Shown here: one piece after another, positions 14,981 to 22,164 of the stretch | Layout: every line of letters begins with the position of its first letter | Numbering within the stretch: the first letter of the stretch is position 1 | DNA from: Anaerolineae bacterium | GTDB lineage: Bacteria > Chloroflexota > Anaerolineae > JAFGEY01 | Assembly: GCA_016931365.1 (NCBI GenBank) | Contig: JAFGEY010000470.1 | Coordinates: 1 to 28,088 of the forward strand | DNA length: 28,088 nt | Direction: 5' to 3' | Program-made: the position numbers and the translations under genes | The notes under the pieces: model-generated | What the model saw: the letters and a program-made list of their open reading frames with translations, nothing else | Told to the model about the DNA's origin: nothing | The model's database searches: none

Positions 14981-15794
14981 CGACGCTACCTGCTTGCAGC
15001 AAAGCGCTCAAAATTTCGGCAACCGTTGCCCGTAAGGTGTCGGAATGGCGGCGGAACAAACCGGCCAGATCATAACCGACGATTTGTGCCATAAAAGCAA
15101 ATGTAGAGTCAAAAGATGAATCTTGGAGATGTCCTTGCAGAATGAACCATCTGCCGTGCCTGTATCGCTCCACCAGATCATCGTCGATTTGCGTGGACAG
15201 CACCATCAATACGGGCAGATATCCCTGCGTATAGGCTGTTGCAGCGTTGGCGAGGTCAGCGTTTTGGCGCTTGGAGTCTTTGCTCTTGTACCCCTGACGG
15301 ATTTCAAATACGATACCTTCGAGTGCGCCGGATATTTCCGGCGTAACGCCAAGCCGGCGCGCAGCCTCAACAATCCACTGCCCAAGCAGCGCTTTTCTGG
15401 TTTCAGAAGCCACATCGGACAACCGAATCCGTCCATCCAGACTAAATCGGCGCTTGCGGTCGCCAGTTCCTGTTTCATACGACCAGATCACCTGTGCTGT
15501 GGCCAAGCCCAGATGGTCTTGAAGAATTTGGCGGAATAGTTCTTCGCATCCCAGCCCAATCTGGCGATAGATCGAGGTCATCCCGCCAGCAGCGCGATGT
15601 GCAGCATACATCAGGGGATCGTCCAACCCAAACCAGCTATAGAATGGATCGCTCCCATAAAGCTGCTGAAAATCTTGCCAGGTAATTTTGCGACGCGTCC
15701 CCAATGCCGGCTGGTAATCTATGCAGGCGCGAATGCGATTCAAAATGATCTCCAGGTATTGACTGTCTGTTGGTTCGAGTAAATCTTTAGACAC
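14973..15794 (-). CDS. Putative type II restriction endonuclease
   Basis: The product of about 273 residues has no motif I can assign with certainty, but it sits directly upstream of a DNA methyltransferase with an 8-bp overlap. A candidate PD-(D/E)xK-like core, 'EGIVFEIRQGYKSKD', followed by 'KRQNAD', falls at about residues 159-180; the acidic and lysine residues there could coordinate metal and attack DNA. Function is therefore inferred from context plus this segment. The GTG at 15794 has GGAG 8 bp upstream; another GTG at 15803 is only 1 bp from it. The gene follows rodA after 29 bp, so rodA read-through could express it. GC content is lower than in rodA. Confidence 0.75.
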   Translation of the reverse strand: MSKDLLEPTDSQYLEIILNRIRACIDYQPALGTRRKITWQDFQQLYGSDPFYSWFGLDDPLMYAAHRAAGGMTSIYRQIGLGCEELFRQILQDHLGLATAQVIWSYETGTGDRKRRFSLDGRIRLSDVASETRKALLGQWIVEAARRLGVTPEISGALEGIVFEIRQGYKSKDSKRQNADLANAATAYTQGYLPVLMVLSTQIDDDLVERYRHGRWFILQGHLQDSSFDSTFAFMAQIVGYDLAGLFRRHSDTLRATVAEILSALLQAGSVDG

Positions 15795-15823
15795 TGAAAA
15801 CACTCCAAGAAAAACTTTGGGCT

Positions 15824-17101
15824 TTATTGTTCACTCGCCTTGATCAGTAACCCGACCATGATGCACGAGACGAGCATCGAGCTGCCGCCATAGCTGACGA
15901 AGGGCAGGGTGATGCCGGTCAGCGGAATCAGCTTGAGCACACCGCCGAGGATGATCAGGCTTTGCCAGCCGAGCAGCGCCGACAGGCCGACGGCGAGCAA
16001 AGTAACAAAGGGTACAGTGGCGCGCATAGCGGCGCGCAGCCCGCGTGCGACCAGAAGCAGCAAGGCCAAGATCACCCCCAGCGCACCGAGCAGACCCCAT
16101 TCTTCGCCGATGGCGGCAAAGACAAAGTCGCTGTGCACCACGGGGATGTAGGGCGTGGGGTGTCCCAGGCCGATGCCGCTGCCGAACAGGCCGCCGCTGG
16201 CAAAAGCCAGCAGCGATTGTACGATCTGGTAGGCGTCACCGCGTGGGTCGGCCCAGGGATCGAGCCAGATGTCGCCGCGCAGGCGCACGCGGTCAAACAG
16301 GTAATACCCGCCGACGGCGGCCAGAGCAAGCAGCCCCAGGCCGAGAACGACGTACCATTTTTGATCGGTCGTTACGTAAAGCATCGACAAAAAGGTGGCG
16401 AAAAAGAGCATCGCCGCGCCAAGGTCTTGCTGCCAGACCAGCAGGAGCAGCGAAAAGCCCCACATCAAAAAGAGGGGGATCAAGTAGGGCAGCGGCGGCA
16501 GGCGCAAGAGGCCCAGCCGGGTCTGGGTCAGAGTGAGTAGCTCGCGCTTTTCGGCCAGATAGCTGGCCAGAAAAACGACGACCAGGATTTTGAGCAGTTC
16601 GGAGGGCTGGACGTAAAACAGCCCCACGTTGATCCACAGCCGGTCGCCGATGCCAAAGGGGTTGACGCCCCACAGAATGGTCAAGCCCAACAGGCCCAGC
16701 CCGGCAAATAGCCACAGGTAGCGAAAGCGGTCAAGCCAGTACCAGCGGTAAGGAAGCGCAGCGACGAGAAGCAGGGCCGCCAGCCCGGCCGTCAGCCAGA
16801 TGGTCTGCCGGGTGAGAAACGTCTCTTGCAGGCGGGCCACCTCGATCAGCCCCCAGCCGCACAGCAAAACGGTGAGCGGAAAGAGCAGCGTGTCGTGCGC
16901 CGGCAGCCGCCAGTTGAGCACGCCCCATCCGGCGAGGGCCAGCGCGCCGAGTACCAGGATCGGGGTGACGTAACGCGGCAGTATCCGGCCTTGCTCGGCA
17001 TAGGCCAGCGTCACAAACCCGGTGGCAGTGAAAAGCAGCGCCAGCAAAATCAGCGCGAGTTCGGCCCAGTTCAGGGGGTGCGGGTGTTCAGCACGCGACA
17101 T
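15824..17101 (-). CDS. rodA: SEDS-family peptidoglycan polymerase (RodA/FtsW)
   Basis: This is a 425-residue polytopic membrane protein. It has the SEDS hallmarks: Q-P-S-E-L-L-K (165-171), W-Q-Q-D-L-G with D226 as the probable catalytic aspartate, D-P-W-A-D-P (281-286), H-S-D-F-V-F-A-A-I-G-E-E (323-334) and L-P-F-V-S-Y-G-G-S-S (399-408). SEDS proteins polymerise lipid II glycan strands with a class B PBP partner. The longer N-terminal membrane region resembles the actinobacterial RodA/FtsW type. Its position between fha genes and pbpA favours the name rodA; sequence alone does not separate it from FtsW. Its ATG overlaps the end of mtnP by 14 bp. The key residues are intact, unlike those of the PbpA homologue. 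Confidence 0.93.
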   Translation of the reverse strand: MSRAEHPHPLNWAELALILLALLFTATGFVTLAYAEQGRILPRYVTPILVLGALALAGWGVLNWRLPAHDTLLFPLTVLLCGWGLIEVARLQETFLTRQTIWLTAGLAALLLVAALPYRWYWLDRFRYLWLFAGLGLLGLTILWGVNPFGIGDRLWINVGLFYVQPSELLKILVVVFLASYLAEKRELLTLTQTRLGLLRLPPLPYLIPLFLMWGFSLLLLVWQQDLGAAMLFFATFLSMLYVTTDQKWYVVLGLGLLALAAVGGYYLFDRVRLRGDIWLDPWADPRGDAYQIVQSLLAFASGGLFGSGIGLGHPTPYIPVVHSDFVFAAIGEEWGLLGALGVILALLLLVARGLRAAMRATVPFVTLLAVGLSALLGWQSLIILGGVLKLIPLTGITLPFVSYGGSSMLVSCIMVGLLIKASEQ

Positions 17102-17966
17102 ATTTCTCGATCAACAGTTTGAGCTGCGCCTTCTTGTCGGCGGGGATGCTCGCCGGATCGGTGATGATCGCCCCGGCGAGCGCGCTCTGGCAGGCGCAGG
17201 ACGCTTCCTGGTCAAGCGCCTCCATCCTGGGCAGCGCGTAACGGATGATCGCCTTGGCCGTTTCCAGGTTGGCCTGCATGTTGCTCACCACCATCTCGAC
17301 GGTGACTTGATCGTGGTCGGGGTGCCAGACGTCGTAATCGGTGACCAGGTTCATCGACGCATAGCAGATTTCGGCCTCGCGGGCCAGTTTGGCTTCCGGC
17401 AGTGCGGTCATGCCAATGGTGTCAAAGCCCAGTTGACGGTAGGCTTTCGACTCGGCCTGGGTGGAAAACTGCGGGCCTTCCATCACCACCATCGTCCCGT
17501 TGGGGCGGACGGCAGCCCCGGCCGCTTTGACGCCGTCAATCAAGATGTGGCGCAGGCCGGTACAGAACGGCCCGGCAAAGCCGATGTGGGCGACGATGCC
17601 GCCGTCGAAAAAGGTGCACGGCGCGCGGTAGCGGGTGCGGTCGAACAACTGGTCGGGAATGACGATGTCGCGCGGAGCGATGTCCTCGCGCAGCGAACCG
17701 CAGGCGCTGCTGGCGATGATCCGCTTGACGCCGAGGCTCTTGAGCGCCCAGATGTTGGCGCGCACGGGCAGCTCGGTCGGCGAGATGCGGTGCCCGCGCC
17801 CGTGGCGGGGCAGAAAAGCGACGCGAATACCATCCATCTCGCCGACGACAATCGCGTCCGATGGCTTGCCAAAGGGGGTGTCGAGGTCAATCTCTTGAAT
17901 GTTGGTCAGCCCTTCCAGATTGTATAATCCGCTGCCGCCGATGATGGCGTTGGGGACGAGGTGCAT
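17088..17966 (-). CDS. mtnP: S-methyl-5'-thioadenosine phosphorylase
   Basis: The 292-residue enzyme splits methylthioadenosine with phosphate to adenine and methylthioribose-1-phosphate in methionine salvage. Diagnostic segments are G-G-S-G-L-Y (10-15), R-H-G-R-G-H (54-59), G-P-Q-F-S-T-Q-A-E-S (164-173) and I-G-M-T-A-L-P-E-A-K-L-A (184-195). Some relatives act on inosine or guanosine, so substrate breadth is open. The ATG at 17966 has AAAGGAG 8 bp upstream. It overlaps rodA by 14 bp, an unexpected pairing of salvage metabolism with cell-wall synthesis; no other salvage gene is in the window. Confidence 0.94.
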   Translation of the reverse strand: MHLVPNAIIGGSGLYNLEGLTNIQEIDLDTPFGKPSDAIVVGEMDGIRVAFLPRHGRGHRISPTELPVRANIWALKSLGVKRIIASSACGSLREDIAPRDIVIPDQLFDRTRYRAPCTFFDGGIVAHIGFAGPFCTGLRHILIDGVKAAGAAVRPNGTMVVMEGPQFSTQAESKAYRQLGFDTIGMTALPEAKLAREAEICYASMNLVTDYDVWHPDHDQVTVEMVVSNMQANLETAKAIIRYALPRMEALDQEASCACQSALAGAIITDPASIPADKKAQLKLLIEKYVAC

Positions 17967-17997
17967 AAGAGTTCTCCTTTAATGGTTTAAGATAAAA

Positions 17998-18018
17998 TGT
18001 GAAACGTGATGCGTATTC
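17998..18018. repeat. Short heptad array upstream of mtnP
   Basis: Three 7-base units in phase, TGTGAAA, CGTGATG and CGTATTC, match the consensus of the longer array at 3890-3952. It lies in the 57-bp gap between the propeller lipoprotein and mtnP. Confidence 0.5.
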
Positions 18019-18023
18019 CGTTT

Positions 18024-20057
18024 TTATTCCGAGGGCACATAGTGTGAGATGCCCCAATATGTTCCAAACCACAAAGAGCCATCTGGCGCTATGGCGATAG
18101 ACTTGACTGTGTTATCCGCCAATCCACTGTTAGTTGTATAAGTTGTCCATGTCTTGCCGTCAAAGTGAGAAACGCCGCCATATGTCCCAAACCACAAAGT
18201 TCCATCCAAAGCTACCGCAATAGCGTAAACCGAATTATCTGCTAAACTGTCGTCAACGGTCCAAGTTGTCCATATTTTTCCATCAAACCGGGAAAGCCCT
18301 TTGCCATCTGTTCCAAACCAAAGCGCCCCGTCCGGCGCAATTGCAATGGCTCGAACATCATTGCCGGCAAGTCCATCATCTTCGGTAAACGTTGTCCAGG
18401 TATTGCCGTCAAAACGAGAGACTCCTTTGCCATTTGTTCCAAACCAGAGCGTGCCATCTGGCGCGATACCGATTGCCCAGACACAATTATCTGCCAAGCC
18501 ATCCGCAGTCGTATAAGTTGTCCATGTTTGACCGTCGAAATGCGTGACGCCACTCTTAAAAGTGCCAAACCAGATCGCACCATCCGAGGATTGAACTATA
18601 ACATGCACAAAGTCATCTGGCAAGCCATCTGCGGTGTGATAGGTGGTCCAAGTTTGGCCATCAAAGCGAGCGACACAGCCCCAATCTCCAATCCACAGCG
18701 AGCCATCGCAGACTACTGTGATCGATCTAGCCATATCGCCGTATCGGCCACCGCACGTGCCCTGAACACCCCAGGTTTCCCCATCAAAATGTGCTACACC
18801 GGTAAAAGTACCGCCCACCCACAGCGCGCCATCGGGGGCAACGGCTATGGAGTCAATAGAGTTGCTCGGCAGCCCGGCATCACCGATATCGGCTATGAGA
18901 TTGTGTGAAATCCACTCTTCTCCATCATAATAAAAGACACCATACGAGGTACTCAACCATGGTTCGCCATTGAGATCGAAAATGATAGACGATACCGACT
19001 GCTCATCAAGGTGCCAAGTCGTCCAGGCTTTGCCATCGAATCGAGAGACCCCATTGCTGGTGCCAAACCAGAGGCTTTGATCTGGTCCTTCGGCAATGGT
19101 CCAAACCGAATTACTTGATGGGCCATCGATGATGGTATAAGTAATCCAGGTCTGACCATCCCAATGTGAAACGCCGCTGCTATCGGTGCCAAACCACATA
19201 CTGCCGTCAGAGGCAGCAGCGATAGACACAACAGTGTTTGAAGCTAAACCGTCGGCGGTTGTCCAGGTGTCCCAGTTTTGTCCGTCGAAGCGCAAGACGC
19301 CGCAGTCGTCAGTACCAAACCACAATTTGCCTTGAGGTGTTATCGTTTTTAGAGAGGCATCACAATACTGATTGCTATTGATAAGAGTCCAATCCCGACC
19401 ATCAAAATTGAAAACAGTACCCAAAACCGTACTGAACCACAGTGAACCATCTGGGGCTACAAGAATAGAATTAACATAATCGTACGCCGCATTGCCAGTA
19501 GTTGCAGATGTAAAAGAGGACCAGGTTTCCCCATCAAAGTGAGAAACACCCTCTCCTGTGCTGACCCACAATGAGCCATCAGGTGCCGCAGCGATGGCCC
19601 CTGTAGCATTATGCCCAAGACCATGTTCTACCATATATCTGGTGTATGTTTTGTCCGCTAGATTCCATTTAAAGACGCCACCATTACTCGCCACCCACAG
19701 ATTACCCTGATAATCGAAGGTCATATCGTTGACTCGATTAGCATTCATATACGAAGTCCACCCCGGATGCACCACTGGAGCCGATATGGACTTGAACCCG
19801 GCTGGCGTAGGCGTATTTGTTGGCACCGGCATCGCCGTGGGCGACGGTATGGGCGTACTGGTCGCAGTGGGCGTCACGGTTGGAAGCGGCGTACGGGTCA
19901 ACGTCGGTGTGGAGGTGAGCGTTGCGGCAGGTGTGTATGTGGATGTGGGAGTCAGAGTGGGCGACGGCAACAAGGTGGGACGGCACGCCATCACGAACAG
20001 GGTGAGAACGGCACAGAGTGTCAATTGATTGAATGGTTTGAGCTTGACGGATATCAT
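18024..20057 (-). CDS. Lipoprotein with 14 propeller repeats (two-component-regulator propeller type)
   Basis: The 677-residue protein begins with a signal peptide and lipobox (V-M-A-C, lipidated C25). A linker of about 60 residues follows, rich in T-P, T-S-T and P-T pairs. Then come 14 repeats of about 42 residues with the pattern 'APDGxLWFGTxxGVSxFDGxTWTTYTxxDGL'. I count 14 'LWxGT'-like strands, which fits two seven-bladed beta-propellers. Such repeats usually form the sensing part of hybrid kinases, but no kinase follows here, so it is probably a surface-anchored binding protein. ATG 20057 was chosen because it starts the signal peptide. GC is lower than in the flanking cell-wall genes (28 of 60 in the line from 19081). 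Function unknown. Confidence 0.88.
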   Translation of the reverse strand: MISVKLKPFNQLTLCAVLTLFVMACRPTLLPSPTLTPTSTYTPAATLTSTPTLTRTPLPTVTPTATSTPIPSPTAMPVPTNTPTPAGFKSISAPVVHPGWTSYMNANRVNDMTFDYQGNLWVASNGGVFKWNLADKTYTRYMVEHGLGHNATGAIAAAPDGSLWVSTGEGVSHFDGETWSSFTSATTGNAAYDYVNSILVAPDGSLWFSTVLGTVFNFDGRDWTLINSNQYCDASLKTITPQGKLWFGTDDCGVLRFDGQNWDTWTTADGLASNTVVSIAAASDGSMWFGTDSSGVSHWDGQTWITYTIIDGPSSNSVWTIAEGPDQSLWFGTSNGVSRFDGKAWTTWHLDEQSVSSIIFDLNGEPWLSTSYGVFYYDGEEWISHNLIADIGDAGLPSNSIDSIAVAPDGALWVGGTFTGVAHFDGETWGVQGTCGGRYGDMARSITVVCDGSLWIGDWGCVARFDGQTWTTYHTADGLPDDFVHVIVQSSDGAIWFGTFKSGVTHFDGQTWTTYTTADGLADNCVWAIGIAPDGTLWFGTNGKGVSRFDGNTWTTFTEDDGLAGNDVRAIAIAPDGALWFGTDGKGLSRFDGKIWTTWTVDDSLADNSVYAIAVALDGTLWFGTYGGVSHFDGKTWTTYTTNSGLADNTVKSIAIAPDGSLWFGTYWGISHYVPSE

Positions 20058-20146
20058 GCGTCCATATTTTCTCTTGTTCTGATGGCCTTTGTCGAAAATG
20101 GACGGGCGACGCGGCGCGCCGGCCGACTGTTTTTTTGTTCCTACAC

Positions 20147-20602
20147 TCACTTCTGTGTAGAAGCAAGAAAATCTCTGCTTAACTGGGTTTTGAGCAAGCA
20201 AACAAAACCAGCTTGCTCAAAATGGTGGTCAGTGGTTAAAACCTGAGTGATCCCCATATCACGCATCAGGACAAAACTTGCGCAATCAACCAGACTCCAA
20301 TTCTTGTCGTCCCGTTGTTTGAACAATTGCCAGGCTCGTTCATCCAATACAGCGTCAACGTGAATGATTTGGATAAATGGTGATGTTTTTAGGCTTTCTA
20401 TAAACTCTATCGTTGTGATGCGTGGAATGCGCAGTGGGCTGATCAAAAGCGCGACAAGCTCAGTGAGGATATAGTTAGTGGTGTACAATTTGCGCCCCTG
20501 CTGGCGGTCACGTCGATAAATGGCCGCGGCCAGAGAATGGTACTTTTGTGATGCGTCGACCAGATGTCCCCATCCGGCAGTGTCTACGAAAAGATCATTC
20601 AC
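20147..20602 (-). CDS. vapC: PIN-domain toxin (VapC-like)
   Basis: The 151-residue protein has the PIN nuclease acidic set: D7 in 'FVDTAGW', E48 in 'LTELV', D106 in 'LVDCASF' and D125 in 'TTDHHF'. VapC toxins cut RNA, often tRNA or rRNA. The GTG start at 20602 overlaps the stop of the upstream antitoxin by 8 bp, the classic toxin-antitoxin arrangement. It lies between fhaB and the propeller lipoprotein. GC is about 48% in the line from 20281, well below fhaA (80% in the line from 21781), which fits acquisition. Confidence 0.88.
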   Translation of the reverse strand: MNDLFVDTAGWGHLVDASQKYHSLAAAIYRRDRQQGRKLYTTNYILTELVALLISPLRIPRITTIEFIESLKTSPFIQIIHVDAVLDERAWQLFKQRDDKNWSLVDCASFVLMRDMGITQVLTTDHHFEQAGFVCLLKTQLSRDFLASTQK

Positions 20603-20864
20603 CGGCCTGATCCTCAGAGTTGGTGTCGTATGTCACATCGGCTTGAGCCTCGCCAATGTAGCGATCGTGCCGGTCAGCCCAATCAGATTGCTGGGTATGC
20701 AGTGCGCCAATGAATTTTTCGAATGGATCGTGGGCCATGTAATAGGCCGCGTCTTTGAGCCATTGAATCGCCAACCCTTCAAATGACTGTCCGGTTTCTC
20801 CGGCAGCCTGTACCAGAGATTCATAGATGTCCTCTGGTAGGTGTAATGTTAACGTGTGTTCCAT
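20595..20864 (-). CDS. Putative VapB-like antitoxin
   Basis: This 89-residue protein starts with a beta strand (M-E-H-T-L-T-L-H-L-P) and two helices (to about residue 40), like ribbon-helix-helix DNA-binding antitoxins. The acidic C-terminal half probably wraps the toxin. It is assigned mainly from its 8-bp overlap with the PIN toxin. The ATG at 20864 has GGAGGAA 6 bp upstream. It begins only 16 bp after the fhaB stop, so any private promoter must lie inside fhaB. Confidence 0.75.
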   Translation of the reverse strand: MEHTLTLHLPEDIYESLVQAAGETGQSFEGLAIQWLKDAAYYMAHDPFEKFIGALHTQQSDWADRHDRYIGEAQADVTYDTNSEDQAGE

Positions 20865-20880
20865 TTTTCTTCCTCCATCT

Positions 20881-21330
20881 CTATCCCAACTCGATCCGCA
20901 GCCTCACCTCGCCGATGCCGATCACATCGCCGGTGGAGACAATGGCGGTGGTATTCAGCCGTTCCTCGTTGAGCAGGGTGCCGTTGCGGCTGCCCAGGTC
21001 TTGGAGCCACCAGCGGCCGCTGCGAAAGGCGAGCAGGGCATGTTCGGAGGAGGCAAAGGCATCTTCGACGATGACCGTGTTGGCCGGCGCGCGGCCCAGG
21101 CGCGTCGCCGCGGCCAGCGTAAAGGCCTCGCCGTGCGTCCAGCCGGTTTTGCCCGCCTCGACGACGACCAGCCGGCCCAGCGGTTTGGCTTCTGCCTCGC
21201 GCTGTTGGGCCACCTGCCGGGCGGCGATGCGCCCGTCGCGCCAGACGACCAGGACGGCGACGGTCATAAAAAGATACAACAATGCTGCGCCAGCGATGCG
21301 CAGGATGAAGATCAGCACGTTGAGGCTCAT
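20881..21330 (-). CDS. fhaB: Membrane-anchored FHA-domain protein (FhaB-like)
   Basis: The 149-residue protein has one N-terminal membrane helix (about 5-30) and a C-terminal FHA domain with G-R at 79-80, S94-x-x-H97 and S-R-N-G at 114-117, the residues that bind phosphothreonine peptides. Size, anchor and position match actinobacterial FhaB/FipA, which links Ser/Thr kinase signalling to cell-wall growth and division. Its ATG overlaps the fhaA stop by 4 bp (ATGA). In actinobacteria a phosphatase gene follows; here the toxin-antitoxin pair does. Confidence 0.88.
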   Translation of the reverse strand: MSLNVLIFILRIAGAALLYLFMTVAVLVVWRDGRIAARQVAQQREAEAKPLGRLVVVEAGKTGWTHGEAFTLAAATRLGRAPANTVIVEDAFASSEHALLAFRSGRWWLQDLGSRNGTLLNEERLNTTAIVSTGDVIGIGEVRLRIELG

Positions 21331-22118
21331 GGGCGAGGCCCTCTGCCGGGCAGGATTTGCGTCGCGTTGGGCGATGGGGCAGGTGCGGATGGAGCGTCAG
21401 CACGCTCAAAACGTACCTTGACCCCGGCCAGGCCGATCACATCGCCGTGGTTGAGCACCGCCTCACGCACGCGCAGTCCGTTGACGGTGGTGCCGCCGGT
21501 CGAATCGAGGTCATAGAGCACGTATTGCCCGTAACGCCGCCGCAGTTGGGCGTGCTGGCGGGAGATGCGCGGATCGTCGAGGACGATGTCATTGTTCAGG
21601 CTGCGGCCCATGCTGACGATTGCCTCGTCGAGCGGCATGCGTCGATAGCCGTCAAACAGGGCAAAAGCGGGGGCGATCTCTTCCAGGGTCAGCGCGCCGG
21701 CGGGCATCTCTTGGGTGTGGGTCAGGTCGATGGCTCCATACTTGGCGCTGACCAACTGCGCCTCGACGCGCACCCGTTTGGGCGGTACGGCGGGGTCGTC
21801 GCGCACCAGCACGCGCGGCCGCCCGACCATCGTCGCTCCGGCGCGGCGGGCCAGCTTCGAGACGTACTGGGTCAGGTCTTTTTCCAGCGCGTCCCGATAC
21901 TGGGCCATCGCCGCCTCGTCGCCTGGGTTGAGCAGCACGCGGTACTCGTTGGGCACGACGATCTCGCCCTGCGCGTTGATCACCTGCCCGTCTTCCATCG
22001 CCCGCGCCAGGTGGCGAGCAACCTCGATCGGCTGCAAGCGCGCGCCGAGGATACGGGCAAAGGTGCCCTCGACGAGCTGTTCGGCCAGATTTTCCAGGTG
22101 GGATAGGGGATTTGCCAT
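21327..22118 (-). CDS. fhaA: FhaA-like protein: DUF3662 plus FHA domain
   Basis: The 263-residue protein has the FhaA N-terminal domain (DUF3662, about 1-125, with 'GTFARIFGA'-like and 'RHLARAMEDG' segments), a short linker, and a C-terminal FHA domain: G-R at 171-172, S186-x-x-H189, N-G at 213-214. In actinobacteria FhaA reads phosphothreonines and restrains cell-wall synthesis. Ending after residue 240 is a Pro/Ala-rich tail. The ATG at 22118 has GGAG upstream and a near-consensus promoter. It overlaps fhaB by 4 bp and starts the cell-wall cluster. No Ser/Thr kinase gene is in the window. Confidence 0.9.
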   Translation of the reverse strand: MANPLSHLENLAEQLVEGTFARILGARLQPIEVARHLARAMEDGQVINAQGEIVVPNEYRVLLNPGDEAAMAQYRDALEKDLTQYVSKLARRAGATMVGRPRVLVRDDPAVPPKRVRVEAQLVSAKYGAIDLTHTQEMPAGALTLEEIAPAFALFDGYRRMPLDEAIVSMGRSLNNDIVLDDPRISRQHAQLRRRYGQYVLYDLDSTGGTTVNGLRVREAVLNHGDVIGLAGVKVRFERADAPSAPAPSPNATQILPGRGPRP

Positions 22119-22135
22119 GTTTAACTCCGCTCAAG

Positions 22136-22164
22136 ATTATAGTCTATCATGGAGCAAAGGTCAA
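22136..22164 (-). promoter_or_regulatory. Strong promoter for the fhaA cluster
   Basis: TTGACC (22164-22159, minus strand) and a perfect TATAAT (22141-22136) are 17 bases apart. The -35 box overlaps the stop codon of the upstream glycosyltransferase gene. The start would be near 22129, leaving a very short leader before fhaA at 22118. Confidence 0.7.
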
